Source of the DNA: Mucilaginibacter sp. L3T2-6
GTDB lineage: Bacteria; Bacteroidota; Bacteroidia; Sphingobacteriales; Sphingobacteriaceae
Assembly: GCF_030519355.1 (NCBI RefSeq)
Contig: NZ_JAUMKC010000001.1
Location: forward strand, 62,001 to 126,000
DNA: 64,000 nt
Direction: 5' to 3'
The notes below the pieces were generated by a model that had not been told where the DNA came from, did no database searches, and was given only the letters and a program-made list of their open reading frames with translations. Shown piece after piece: positions 26,343-35,610 of the stretch. Made by a program: the position numbers and the translations under genes. Numbering within the stretch: position 1 is the first letter of the stretch; each line of letters opens with the position of its first letter.

Positions 26343-26564
26343 ATGGATGAAAATGAACAAAATAAAAATAAGCGGCCTGTAAATAATTATTTAAAATTTA
26401 CGGGGATGGGCTTTCAGATGATCGGCATTATTGGATTGTTCTCATTCGCGGGCTATAAAATCGATGAATCGGCCAGCCATCATACTAAATGGGTGACAGC
26501 CATCCTTTCACTTACCGGCGTTTTTGTATCTTTGTACCTTGTGATCAGATCGATAAAAGAATAG
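26343..26564 (+). CDS. AtpZ/AtpI family ATP synthase accessory protein
   Basis: The 73-aa membrane protein has two helices (about 20-40 and 47-67) joined by a short loop with GYKIDES, the layout of AtpZ/AtpI-like proteins that head F-type ATP synthase operons and help c-ring assembly or magnesium supply. The ATG at 26343 is chosen because the upstream TTG overlaps the promoter box. Confidence 0.8.
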   Translation: MDENEQNKNKRPVNNYLKFTGMGFQMIGIIGLFSFAGYKIDESASHHTKWVTAILSLTGVFVSLYLVIRSIKE

Positions 26565-26638
26565 AGGCAGAATTACCAGGCCGAGGCTTATACGAATTTA
26601 TCCTTAATTCCTTCTGAACAGGCACAAAAACGCAATTC

Positions 26639-27034
26639 ATGAAAATTTATTACGCAATATTTTTTTTTGTATGGTTTACCTTTATTATAGCCATACCACC
26701 ATATTATTTTGAGCATTATACCACTGCCAAAATAATAACACCTCAGTTCTGGCTTGTCTTTTTTTTCCTTGCAGGGCTAACACTTTTGGTGGTAACCGGG
26801 GTGCTGATTGTGCGCCAAATGTTCCCCAATATGTTTTCTGAGGCGTTTCTGGGCGCAACCGTTGTTAAGATACTTGCATGCCTTGTTTTCGTACTGGTTT
26901 TACTGGCAAAAAACAAGGTAAACAAGTATGTTTTTGTGGGCGATTTTTTTTACATATATTTCTTAAATACAGCCTTTGAAGTTTATATTTTGTTGCGTAC
27001 CTTGCGGCACAAAATTTTAAGGCAGAAAACTTGA
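26639..27034 (+). CDS. Four-helix membrane protein in the atp operon
   Basis: The 131-aa protein has four hydrophobic helices (about 4-22, 36-58, 70-92 and 98-118) and a basic C-terminus (RTLRHKILRQK). It sits between atpZ and atpB, where ATP synthase protein I (AtpI) is usually encoded, and has AtpI-like size and topology. Sequence similarity to AtpI is not obvious by eye, so the assignment rests mainly on position. It ends 5 bp before the atpB ATG. Confidence 0.7.
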   Translation: MKIYYAIFFFVWFTFIIAIPPYYFEHYTTAKIITPQFWLVFFFLAGLTLLVVTGVLIVRQMFPNMFSEAFLGATVVKILACLVFVLVLLAKNKVNKYVFVGDFFYIYFLNTAFEVYILLRTLRHKILRQKT

Positions 27035-27039
27035 TTTAG

Positions 27040-28116
27040 ATGATAAACGGCTCGATTTTGAAATCAAAAATTCTTAACATATCGTTAATTTGTGCGTTTT
27101 TTTTAGCGTTTGGCGCATTTACAGCCAAGGCATCGGAGCCGGAAAAAAAGGCTGAAAAGTTTGATGCCGGCAAAACAGCGATGGAGCACATCACTGATAA
27201 GCACGAGTGGCATTTCCTGGGCGAAAAAGTTGTTGTTCCGCTTCCAATTATTCTGTATACCGATAAAGGTTTGGAATTTTTTTCATCTGAGAAATTTAAT
27301 CCTGAAGGAAATATTTATAAAGGTAAATATTATAACTATAGCCTGGAGCATGATAAGGTTAAGGTAGTTGATGCGGAAGGTAAGGTTGACGAAGCTGCTA
27401 CAAAGAAAGTATGGGATTTTTCGATCACCCAAAACGTTGCGGGTATGTGGCTTTCGGGGCTGGTTTTGCTGTTTGTATTTTTAAGCGCATCTGCGGCTTA
27501 TAAGAAACGTGCGGGTAAGGCTCCAAAAGGATTGCAGTCATTTGTTGAACCGGTTATTCTTTTTATCAGGGATGATGTGGCCCTGCCTAATATCGGTGTG
27601 AAATATGAGCGCTTTATGCCGCTGCTTCTTACCGTTTTCTTTTTTATCCTGATCAATAACTTTTTCGGGATGATTCCTTTCTTCCCGGGCGGATATAACC
27701 TAACCGGTAATATCGCGGTAACTTTCACACTCGCATTTATCATATTCCTGGTGATCAATCTTAACGGTAATAAGTATTACTGGAAGCATATTTTTTCGCC
27801 TAATCCATGGTGGTTGTTTCCAATTATGATACCGGTGGAAATTGTGGGTATATTCTCGAAGCCAATCGCTTTGATGATCCGTTTGTTTGCAAATATGCTG
27901 GCCGGTCACATCGTGATCATCAGCCTTATTTCGCTTATATTTATATTCAATACTATATGGATAGCGCCTGTATCAGTCGGGTTTGCGTTATTCATCGATG
28001 TAATTGAAGTACTGGTGGTATTCCTTCAGGCGTATGTGTTCACTATATTGTCGGCTCTGTTTATAGGTATGGCAGTTCAGGAACACCATGACGAGGCTCA
28101 CCAGGAAGTAATTTAA
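27040..28116 (+). CDS. atpB: F0F1 ATP synthase subunit a
   Basis: Subunit a provides the proton half-channels. The 358-aa form is longer than the E. coli subunit because of a Bacteroidota-type N-terminal export signal (cut near TAKAS, residue 31) and a periplasmic extension to about 130. The essential arginine lies in the ALMIRLFANMLAGH helix. Membrane helices occupy about 133-153 and 190-350. The C-terminus ends in a His-rich tail (EHHDEAHQE). Confidence 0.96.
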   Translation: MINGSILKSKILNISLICAFFLAFGAFTAKASEPEKKAEKFDAGKTAMEHITDKHEWHFLGEKVVVPLPIILYTDKGLEFFSSEKFNPEGNIYKGKYYNYSLEHDKVKVVDAEGKVDEAATKKVWDFSITQNVAGMWLSGLVLLFVFLSASAAYKKRAGKAPKGLQSFVEPVILFIRDDVALPNIGVKYERFMPLLLTVFFFILINNFFGMIPFFPGGYNLTGNIAVTFTLAFIIFLVINLNGNKYYWKHIFSPNPWWLFPIMIPVEIVGIFSKPIALMIRLFANMLAGHIVIISLISLIFIFNTIWIAPVSVGFALFIDVIEVLVVFLQAYVFTILSALFIGMAVQEHHDEAHQEVI

Positions 28117-28149
28117 AATTAATTATCTATATACACTTTAAATTAATAA

Positions 28150-28350
<201 letters not shown>

Positions 28351-28371
28351 CAGCGGGTTCGAGAAAAAACG

Positions 28372-28400
28372 GCCCGGAGCGGTTGGCTCCGGGCTTGTTT
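28372..28400 (+). terminator. Terminator-like hairpin inside the atp operon, after atpE
   Basis: A perfect 9-bp GC-rich stem (28372-28380 with 28386-28394) and a 5-nt loop are followed by TTGTTTT. It lies between atpE and atpF and could attenuate transcription or protect the upstream atpE message, raising c-subunit yield. The T-run is interrupted, so partial read-through is plausible. Confidence 0.7.
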
Positions 28401-28445
28401 TAAAAACATGTTTATAAAGTATAAGAAATATAATAAGTAGTAATA

Positions 28446-28940
28446 ATGGACTTAGTAAGCCCCAATCCAGGTTTAATTTTTTGGACCGCAATAACGTTTC
28501 TGATCCTCCTGTTTATTTTAAAGAAATATGCGTGGAAACCTATCCTAAAGGCGGTTAATGACCGGGAGAATTCTATCGAATCTGCGCTGCTAAGAGCAGA
28601 AGCTGTTCGTGAGGAAATGTCGCGTTTGACCAGCGAAAACGAGTCTTTATTAAAGCAGGCCCGTGCAGAGCGCGATACCATTTTAGCTGAAGCAACCAAG
28701 GTGAAAAACCAGATTATTGCTGATGCTAAGGAGGCTGCACAAAAAGAAGGTGCACGCCAGCTGGAGATTGCCCGCATCGAGATCAATAACCAGAAAGCCA
28801 TTGCAATGGCCGACGTAAAGAACCAGGTTGCTGCATTATCGCTGGATATTGCTGAGAAAGTATTGCGCAAACAGTTTGAGGACCAGAAGAAACAGGACGA
28901 ATTGGTTCGTGATTTATTAAAAGACGTGAAGTTGAGTTAA
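28446..28940 (+). CDS. atpF: F0F1 ATP synthase subunit b
   Basis: The 164-aa subunit has one N-terminal membrane helix ([16 protein letters not shown], about 9-25), then a long charged helix ([17 protein letters not shown] onward) that dimerises to form the peripheral stalk. Family motifs (AWKPI, EREN-like, the [13 protein letters not shown]-terminus) are clear. It lies between the post-atpE hairpin and atpH. Confidence 0.95.
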   Translation: MDLVSPNPGLIFWTAITFLILLFILKKYAWKPILKAVNDRENSIESALLRAEAVREEMSRLTSENESLLKQARAERDTILAEATKVKNQIIADAKEAAQKEGARQLEIARIEINNQKAIAMADVKNQVAALSLDIAEKVLRKQFEDQKKQDELVRDLLKDVKLS

Positions 28941-28950
28941 TGATTGCGGG

Positions 28951-29055
28951 TTTCGGATGTTCGATTTCGGATTTGAGAAATTTGAAATTTGCATCCAATC
29001 CTGATAATATATTACCAACTAAATAATTCCGAAATCTAAATTCCGAACTCCGAAA
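28951..29055. repeat. Intergenic inverted repeat, word TTTCGGATTTCGGA
   Basis: The left arm (28951-28974) and right arm (29025-29055) are imperfect reverse complements. The word TTCGGA occurs three times to the left, and TTCCGAA or CTCCGAAA three times to the right. It fills the atpF-atpH gap, so it is transcribed within the operon. Confidence 0.65.
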
Positions 29056-29065
29056 TAAAAAAAGA

Positions 29066-29623
29066 ATGTCAGAATTAACAGTAGCAGCCAGGTACGCCAA
29101 GTCGTTAATTGACCTTGCCGGGGAACAAAATATTGTGGAGCCGGTGAAGAATGATATGGACCTGTTTCTGCATACCCTGAAAACCAGCCCGGAACTGAAG
29201 GCGCTTATTGCTAACCCTATTGTTCCGCAGCAAAAAAAGACGAAGATCCTGACCGAGCTGTTTTCATCGAAAATGAATAAGGCCAGCATCGGTTTCTTTA
29301 CGCTGATGGTTAATAAAGGCCGCGGGGATGTTTTATATGCGACCGCAAACGAGTTTATTAACCTGTATGATATCAAAAACAATATCATCCACGCATCAGT
29401 GGTATCGGCAACCCCATTGTCAGATGCTAACAGGAATACGATGATAGCTGATATACAGGCGGCTGTAGGCGGAACTGTAAAGCTGGATGCTAAAGTTGAC
29501 AAGTCGCTGATAGGCGGTTTTGTTTTAACAGTAGGCGACCGGCAGGTTGATACCAGTATTGCAAGCGATTTACATAAATTGAAAAAGGAATTTGCCCGCA
29601 GGGTAGTTCCGGTAAAAAATTAA
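29066..29623 (+). CDS. atpH: F0F1 ATP synthase subunit delta
   Basis: The 185-aa peripheral-stalk subunit links F1 to subunit b. It matches the OSCP/delta family: VAARYAKSLIDLA at the N-terminus, LKALIANPIVP, and a C-terminal LIGGFVLTVGDRQVDTSI motif. Length is normal. The 124-bp gap before it holds a word-built inverted repeat, unusual within an atp operon. Confidence 0.95.
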   Translation: MSELTVAARYAKSLIDLAGEQNIVEPVKNDMDLFLHTLKTSPELKALIANPIVPQQKKTKILTELFSSKMNKASIGFFTLMVNKGRGDVLYATANEFINLYDIKNNIIHASVVSATPLSDANRNTMIADIQAAVGGTVKLDAKVDKSLIGGFVLTVGDRQVDTSIASDLHKLKKEFARRVVPVKN

Positions 29624-29651
29624 ACACTAAAACTCTAAATAAAATTTAAAA

Positions 29652-31226
29652 ATGGTAGAGGTAAGACCAGACGAAGTATCGGCAATTTTGCGTCAGCAAT
29701 TAGCGGGCTTCAAGTCAGAATCTGAATTAGAAGAAGTGGGTACGGTGCTCCAGGTGGGCGACGGTATCGCACGCGTTTACGGATTAACAAAAGTACAATC
29801 AGGCGAGCTGGTTGAGTTTGGTACCGGCTTACAGGGTATCGTACTTAACCTTGAAGAAGATAACGTAGGTGTGGTATTGCTTGGTAAATCCGACGACATT
29901 AAAGAAGGTGACACCGTGAAACGTACCAACAGGATTGCCTCTATCAATGTAGGTGAAGGCATGCTTGGCCGTGTTGTGGATACCCTGGGTAACCCTATCG
30001 ACGGAAAAGGCCCAATCGCAGGTCAGACTTACGAAATGCCCCTGGAGCGTAAAGCGCCGGGTGTTATCTACCGTCAGCCGGTAACCGAGCCTTTGCAGAC
30101 CGGTATCAAAGCTATCGATGCGATGATCCCAATCGGCCGTGGCCAGCGTGAGTTGGTTATCGGTGACCGCCAGACCGGTAAAACTGCGGTTTGTATCGAT
30201 ACCATCATCAATCAAAAGGAATTTTATGATGCCGGCAAACCGGTTATCTGTATATATGTTGCCTGCGGCCAGAAAGCTTCAACCGTAGCAAACATTGTTC
30301 GCACGCTGGAAGAAAAGGGCGCTATGCCTTATTCTATCATTGTGGCAGCAAACGCGTCGGACTCTGCAACCATGCAGTTCTTCGCACCGTTTGCCGGTGC
30401 TGCTATTGGTGAGTACTTCCGCGATACCGGACGCCCTGCTTTGATCATCTATGACGATTTGTCGAAACAGGCCGTTGCTTACCGAGAAGTATCATTGCTG
30501 CTGCGCCGCCCGCCGGGCCGCGAGGCTTACCCTGGGGACGTATTTTACCTGCACAGCCGTTTATTGGAGCGTGCCGCTAAAATCAACCAGAATGACTCTA
30601 TCGCCAGCCAGATGAATGATTTACCGGAGTCGATCAAAGGTATCGTAAAAGGCGGCGGTTCATTAACTGCATTGCCAATTATCGAAACACAGGCGGGTGA
30701 CGTATCTGCCTATATCCCAACCAACGTAATTTCAATTACTGACGGCCAGATATTCCTGGAGTCGAACTTGTTTAACGCCGGTGTTCGCCCGGCCATCAAC
30801 GTAGGTATCTCGGTATCACGTGTAGGCGGTAACGCGCAGATCAAATCGATGAAGAAAGTTGCCGGTACTTTAAAGCTTGACCAGGCACAATACCGTGAGC
30901 TTGAGGCCTTCTCGAAATTCGGTTCAGACCTTGACGCATCAACCAAAAACGTACTGGACAAAGGCGCACGCAACGTGGAAATGCTGAAACAAGGCCAGTA
31001 TGCGCCGGTAACAGTTGAAAAACAGGTAGCTATTATTTACCTGGGTACCAAGAACCTAATGCGTAATGTTCCTGTCAATAAAGTTAGAGAGTTCGAAGCG
31101 GAATTTACCGGCCAGCTGGAAGTTCGCCACCCTGAAGTACTTGCTGCATTGAAAGCAGGTAAACTGGATGACTCTATAACCGGCATACTGGAAACAGTAG
31201 CTAAGGAATTGAGCGGAAAATATTAA
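29652..31226 (+). CDS. atpA: F0F1 ATP synthase subunit alpha
   Basis: The 524-aa subunit carries the non-catalytic nucleotide site with Walker A GDRQTGKT (about 172-179), and the family signatures [19 protein letters not shown] and [21 protein letters not shown]. Length and domain order (beta-barrel, nucleotide-binding, C-terminal helical) are normal. The gap to atpG contains another word-built inverted repeat. Confidence 0.98.
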   Translation: MVEVRPDEVSAILRQQLAGFKSESELEEVGTVLQVGDGIARVYGLTKVQSGELVEFGTGLQGIVLNLEEDNVGVVLLGKSDDIKEGDTVKRTNRIASINVGEGMLGRVVDTLGNPIDGKGPIAGQTYEMPLERKAPGVIYRQPVTEPLQTGIKAIDAMIPIGRGQRELVIGDRQTGKTAVCIDTIINQKEFYDAGKPVICIYVACGQKASTVANIVRTLEEKGAMPYSIIVAANASDSATMQFFAPFAGAAIGEYFRDTGRPALIIYDDLSKQAVAYREVSLLLRRPPGREAYPGDVFYLHSRLLERAAKINQNDSIASQMNDLPESIKGIVKGGGSLTALPIIETQAGDVSAYIPTNVISITDGQIFLESNLFNAGVRPAINVGISVSRVGGNAQIKSMKKVAGTLKLDQAQYRELEAFSKFGSDLDASTKNVLDKGARNVEMLKQGQYAPVTVEKQVAIIYLGTKNLMRNVPVNKVREFEAEFTGQLEVRHPEVLAALKAGKLDDSITGILETVAKELSGKY

Positions 31227-31340
31227 TGTGCGAATGTGCCAATGTGCGGATATGCGGATTGGCATTATGCTTCATTAATTAATCATATAATTTGGATGTG
31301 GGGTTCATCCGCACATCTGCACATCAAAAGTTCGCACATT
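31227..31340. repeat. Intergenic inverted repeat, word ATGTGCGGAT
   Basis: The left arm (31227-31264) repeats ATGTGC three times. The right arm (31306-31340) carries the reverse complement (GCACATCTGCACAT, TTCGCACATTT). The outer AATGTGCGAA and the ATGTGCGGAT blocks match exactly. It fills most of the atpA-atpG gap. Confidence 0.75.
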
Positions 31341-31346
31341 TAAAGA

Positions 31347-32249
31347 ATGGCTAATTTAAAAGAAGTAAGAAACAGGATTAAGTCGGTAACATCGACACAG
31401 CAGATCACCAAAGCCATGAAAATGGTTTCGGCTGCCAAGTTGAAGCGAGCTACCAACGCTATCATACAATTGCGCCCGTATGCTAATAAGCTGAAGGATT
31501 TGCTTGCAAATCTGTCGGCAAGCCTTGAAGATGGTTCTTCACCGTTCTTAGCGCAGCGCGAGCCTAAAAAAGTGCTGATTATTGTGGTATCCTCAAACCG
31601 TGGTTTGGCGGGCGCTTTTAACACCAATGTTATTAAGACAGCCAATAACCTGATATCCGAAAAATACAGCGAGCAGTTTAAAGCCGGCAATGTATCTATA
31701 GTTTCTATAGGTAAAAAGAGCCAGGAGTTTTACCAGCGCCGTAAATACAACGTTATCGGTAACAATAACGACCTTTACCTGGACCTTAACTTCGAAAATA
31801 CTTCGGTAATTACCGAAAGTATTATGGAAGGCTTTTTAAAAGGCGATTACGACCGCGTTGAGCTGGTATACAACCAGTTTAAGAACGCAGCCATGCAGAT
31901 ATTAACTGTTGAGCAGCTGCTGCCGGTTCCAAAAGCTGAAAAGAAAGAGCCGGTTAAAGATGCCAGGAAAGAAGACAAGGCACAGGTTGACTACATCCTG
32001 GAACCGTCGCAGGAGGCCATTGTTGAGCAGCTTATCCCTAAAAATATTAAGATACAGGTATACAAGGCAGTGCTTGACTCAAACGCATCAGAGCATGGCG
32101 CCCGTATGACCGCAATGGACAAGGCAACTGATAACGCAGGTGAGTTATTGAAACAGCTGAAATTATCATACAACCAGGCACGCCAGGCAGCCATCACTAC
32201 CGAGTTAACGGAAATTGTGAGCGGTGCGGCAGCGTTGTCGGCAGAATAA
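31347..32249 (+). CDS. atpG: F0F1 ATP synthase subunit gamma
   Basis: The 300-aa central-stalk subunit has the conserved N-terminal helix (RNRIKSVTSTQQITKAMKMVSAAKLKRA) and the C-terminal helix (EHGARMTAMDKATDNAGELL) that form the rotating coiled coil. An insert at about 195-215 is Lys/Glu-rich (KAEKKEPVKDARKEDKAQ). It is the last gene of this operon; atpD and atpC do not follow, so the beta and epsilon subunits are encoded elsewhere. Confidence 0.97.
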   Translation: MANLKEVRNRIKSVTSTQQITKAMKMVSAAKLKRATNAIIQLRPYANKLKDLLANLSASLEDGSSPFLAQREPKKVLIIVVSSNRGLAGAFNTNVIKTANNLISEKYSEQFKAGNVSIVSIGKKSQEFYQRRKYNVIGNNNDLYLDLNFENTSVITESIMEGFLKGDYDRVELVYNQFKNAAMQILTVEQLLPVPKAEKKEPVKDARKEDKAQVDYILEPSQEAIVEQLIPKNIKIQVYKAVLDSNASEHGARMTAMDKATDNAGELLKQLKLSYNQARQAAITTELTEIVSGAAALSAE

Positions 32250-32294
32250 AATTGCCCCTCTGAATTTCCCCTAAAGGGGAGACTTAAAAAACAT

Positions 32295-32326
32295 AAAAGG
32301 CCTTCCGGAAACGGTGGGCCTTTTTT
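32295..32326 (+). terminator. Rho-independent terminator after atpG
   Basis: Arms AAAAGGCC (32295-32302) and GGCCTTTT (32317-32324) are followed by a T-run. It ends the atp operon. Confidence 0.85.
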
Positions 32327-32458
32327 GTCTGAACCAGAATTTAAGGATTACCTTAATTTCAAAGGCTCATTTACCCAGCCAGTTCGACGAATTTGTTAAT
32401 TCTATAGAATCGAGTTCAGACAAATAAACAATTCGCATTTGTCCTTTGTTATCCCATT

Positions 32459-32656
32459 ATGACAAAGCCAGCAAACTCAAAAGATAAACCGTCACCGGCA
32501 GATACCCCTACAGACAGGCCAAACGATAATGGCCACAAAAGTGTGGTACGGAAGGAGGATAAAGAATATAAAGCCAACAAGCCTCACGGCGGCGACATTG
32601 CCAAAAAGCATGAAAAGGAAGAGCAGCCGGTTCACCCCGGGGACAAAAAAAGATAG
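32459..32656 (+). CDS. Small, highly charged, probably disordered protein
   Basis: The 65-aa protein is rich in Lys, Asp, Glu and Pro, with no hydrophobic core (KDKPSPADTPTDRPND near the start, KKHEKEEQPVHPGDKKR at the end). It has no signal peptide. A TCCTTTG segment just upstream (about 32442) is a weak match to the -7 box. The composition resembles small stress-associated hydrophilic proteins, but no family is recognised. Confidence 0.55.
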   Translation: MTKPANSKDKPSPADTPTDRPNDNGHKSVVRKEDKEYKANKPHGGDIAKKHEKEEQPVHPGDKKR

Positions 32657-32700
32657 TTATTTGATAATTAATTGATATTCAGTTAGTTGTAATTCATTCC

Positions 32701-32807
32701 AAGGTTACAGGTGTAACCCACGATGAAACCATTAAATAATTGATATTCAAATATTTATAAAAGAGTTTCACATGAAAACTGTAAACCTTCTGTAAACCCT
32801 GTAACCC
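32701..32807. repeat. Intergenic inverted repeat, word CTGTAAACC
   Basis: The right arm (32779-32807) repeats CTGTAAAC(C) three times. The left arm (32701-32720, GGTTACAGGTGTAACC) carries the complement and is itself a 7-bp hairpin. It lies in the 294-bp gap before the serine hydrolase; otherwise I see nothing in that gap. Confidence 0.6.
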
Positions 32808-32950
32808 GGCTGTTCGCGGCGTTAAAAGTTTTGGGGAACGGTATTAGTTCCGGTTCTGCGTACATAAATGACGGCTGAACAACGGGGCGCCGCCGTGCAA
32901 CATTTGCGGATTTTAATAGTCATATTTACATTACTGTTAACCGCTAAATC

Positions 32951-34593
32951 ATGAGACAACGTTTTACGCTGTTGCTGCTTGTTGCAGGCCTTTTTGCCCA
33001 AGCACAAAGCCATCACATACCCTTACAGGCAAACATCGATTCTATTTTTAAGGGCTACACGCAACCCGGCAGCCCCGGCGTTGCAGTCTTGATAGTAAAA
33101 GACGGGAATGTGATATTCAAAAAAGGCTATGGACTGGCCAATCTGGAATATGATATTCCCATCACACCTGTCAGTGTTTTCGATATAGCTTCTGTTTCCA
33201 AGCAATTTACCGGGTTTGCGATTTCGACGCTGATACAGCAAGGTAAACTTTCGCCCGATGACGATATTCATAAATACCTGCCTGATGTACCGCAGTTTGA
33301 GAAACCCGTAACAGTGGGCAACCTAATTCACCATACCAGCGGCCTGCGCGATTGGCCCGAGGCTCTGCACGCGGCCGGCTGGCGCTGGGACGAAGCCTTT
33401 GGCTGGGAAGACATCATGCGCATGGTTAAAAAGCAGCACGACCTTGATTTTGTGCCAGGTTCGCAATATCAATATTCAAACACCGGCTATAACCTGCTGG
33501 CGACGATAGTAGAGAAAGTAACCGGCAAAACCCTGGCGCAATGGCTTGATGATAATCTGTTTAAACCGCTGGACATGAAGTCGACACAGGTGCTGGTTGA
33601 TTACTCAAAAGTCGTTAAAAACCTGGCAAGTTCTTATTACTCTGATGGCGGTATTTACCACAGGAGCAATGACGAACTGACTGCCTTTGGCTCCAGTTCG
33701 ATGTTTACGTCGGTTGAAGATTTGGGTAAATGGGTAATTCGCTTTCAAAAAGGACTGGATGAGAAAGATCCTGTTTTTTGCGCATGACAGAGACTGGCAG
33801 GCTGAATAATGGGAGCAGCATTGGGTATGCGTATGGTTTAGGCGTTTCAAGTGCTGATGGCGTGAAAAACATATTGCATACCGGGAGCTGGGCCAGCTAC
33901 GCTACCATTATTTCCAACTACCCGGATGAAAAGCTTTCCATCATATTGTTGAGCAATGCCGGCGGCTTCGACTCTTTTGGCGGTGCAAACACAGTGGCCA
34001 AGTTATTTTTGAAAGAGCAGCCTAAAAGCGGACCACAACGCGAAGATTTAAGTGACGGGCCCACGGTGAATATTGATACCGCCATCCTTAAAAAATATAC
34101 CGGTATTTACAGACTTGGCCCAACCTGGTTTGTAACGCTTACACTGGAGGATGGAAAGTTGATGACACAGGCAAACGGCGAGGATAAGTTTCCAACGGAA
34201 ATGAAATCGGATACCGTGCTTTGGGTACCGGCCTATCATTCGAGTATTACATTCCTGCAAATTACTGATAACGCAAAAGCTATCAGGTATAAGGGTAACG
34301 TCAGCCCACGTATCACGCCCGTTAAAATTGATCTTCAAAAATTCGGGCAATATGCGGGAAATTATTACAGTAAAGAACTGGAAACTACTTACCGGGTAAC
34401 AGTTCAAGACGGGAAATTGATGGTTCACCATATGCGGCTTGGAGATTTCGGGCTTAATCCCGACATCATAACTGCCGACAGTTTCACCAGCAGCAATGGC
34501 AACATCAAATTCTTTAAAGACAACAAAGCTAAAATAGCAGGGTTTAAACTGTCAGGCGGGCGGGTGCGGAATATTGTTTTTGATAAGCAGTAA
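32951..34593 (+). pseudogene. Class C beta-lactamase-like serine hydrolase (S12), frameshifted
   Basis: Two overlapping frames (32951-33787 and from 33778) together give one S12 protein of about 547 aa. It has a signal peptide (cut near FAQAQ), catalytic SVSK (Ser81-Lys84), YSN (in YQYSNTGYN) and HTG (in NILHTGSWASY), then a C-terminal domain from about 360. The break is at a six-T run (33774-33779). One extra T would restore DPVFLRMTETGRL. The cause is a real deletion, a sequencing error in the homopolymer, or transcriptional slippage. If intact, the protein would be a periplasmic esterase or D-aminopeptidase-like enzyme. Confidence 0.85.
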
Positions 34594-34705
34594 TGATATT
34601 ACCGCAATATGGATAGGCAATAAATAGTACATCAAAGGATTAAGATAATCGCTTGTCAATTGCCTTTTTATGTTCATCTTTAAATCAAAATAACAACAAA
34701 TAATC

Positions 34706-35209
34706 ATGAAAAAAATTTACCTTCTCCTAACCGCAATTTTGTTCTTCAGCAATTTTTCTTTCGCTCAAACCAGCTGGGTTGATTACAAAATAGATAGCAG
34801 GGTATCGGCAAAGATGCCAACTGTGCCAAAGGAGCTTTTGCCAGGCACTGTAATGTCGCTCACCACAGACAGCACTGTTTGTATAGTTACAAAAGTAGAT
34901 TTTAAAGCTGCCGCCGGTCTTGATTCGGCTGCTCTTGCACCCATGCTTGATCAAAAAGAGTTTCCAGATGGTTTGCGTAACGGCATGGAGGGGCAGATGA
35001 AGGGATTTACGCTCAGCGACGTTAAAACCGGCACATTTCACGGATGGCATACCTTTAGCTTCGATGGTATAAATGAAGGCCAAAAACTTAAATCATACAC
35101 GTATATGGTTATTATCGGTCAATACATGTATTCATTTACGGCGCTGTTAAAGGACGGTCAGGACACGAAAAACAGAGATGAGCTTTTTGCATCGATAAAA
35201 GTAAATTAG
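34706..35209 (+). CDS. Exported protein of unknown function
   Basis: The 167-aa protein has a clear type I signal peptide (cut near FSFAQ, residue 21). The mature part is a mixed alpha/beta domain with strands such as SWVDYKIDSRVSAKMP, CIVTKVDF and YMYSFTALLKDG. It has no Cys pair, lipobox or catalytic motif that I recognise. It stands alone between the serine hydrolase and the HxlR regulator. Confidence 0.75.
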   Translation: MKKIYLLLTAILFFSNFSFAQTSWVDYKIDSRVSAKMPTVPKELLPGTVMSLTTDSTVCIVTKVDFKAAAGLDSAALAPMLDQKEFPDGLRNGMEGQMKGFTLSDVKTGTFHGWHTFSFDGINEGQKLKSYTYMVIIGQYMYSFTALLKDGQDTKNRDELFASIKVN

Positions 35210-35234
35210 TTTCAGTATTACAAATTTTATGATA

Positions 35235-35242
35235 TACATTTG
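35235..35242 (+). promoter_or_regulatory. Bacteroidota -7 box TACATTTG
   Basis: The box lies 15 nt before the ATG at 35258. It overlaps the in-frame TTG at 35240, ruling that out as the HxlR start if this box is used. Confidence 0.55.
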
Positions 35243-35257
35243 ATACCTAATTTATCA

Positions 35258-35605
35258 ATGGATATCATTATGAGACAGGTAAATAGTAAGCTTTCTGACA
35301 GAATAAATAATGTGCAATACACGCTGTCGGTAATAAATGGTAAATGGAAGCTGCCGATTTTATTGTCGATGTATTCCGGTATATCCCGGTTCAGGGATTT
35401 GCAACGTAATATTCCGAACATAACAACCCGGGTACTTTCGAAGGAACTGAAAGACCTGGAAGCCAGCAAGCTTATTATCCGCATTGTTCAGGAGGGGCGG
35501 CCTGTTTCGGTGGAATATAAGCTTACCAGCCATAGCTTTACACTCACCCCGGTTGTTGACGAAATGATAAAATGGGGCAGGGAACATAATAAAGGGACGT
35601 TATAA
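35258..35605 (+). CDS. HxlR-family winged-helix transcription regulator
   Basis: The protein is about 115 aa from the ATG at 35258 (111 aa from 35270). It shows the HxlR core: VINGKWKLPILLSMYSGISRFRDLQRNIPNITTRVLSKELKDLE, then the wing (YKLTSHSFTL) and a terminal WGREH. The Cys that usually precedes the GKWK helix in thiol-sensing members is absent, so redox sensing by that route is unlikely. It lies 5 bp before the DinB gene and may regulate it. Confidence 0.88.
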   Translation: MDIIMRQVNSKLSDRINNVQYTLSVINGKWKLPILLSMYSGISRFRDLQRNIPNITTRVLSKELKDLEASKLIIRIVQEGRPVSVEYKLTSHSFTLTPVVDEMIKWGREHNKGTL

Positions 35606-35610
35606 CAAGC

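Noticed and set aside
28783..29502. 239-aa frame antisense to atpF and atpH
   Set aside because: It lies opposite two certain genes, and its middle comes from an inverted repeat. The protein composition is not gene-like.
33774..33784. Programmed -1 ribosomal frameshift at the T6 run
   Set aside because: The phase of the codons does not form a standard X-XXY-YYZ slippery heptamer, and no downstream pseudoknot is obvious. A simple indel or transcriptional slippage fits better.
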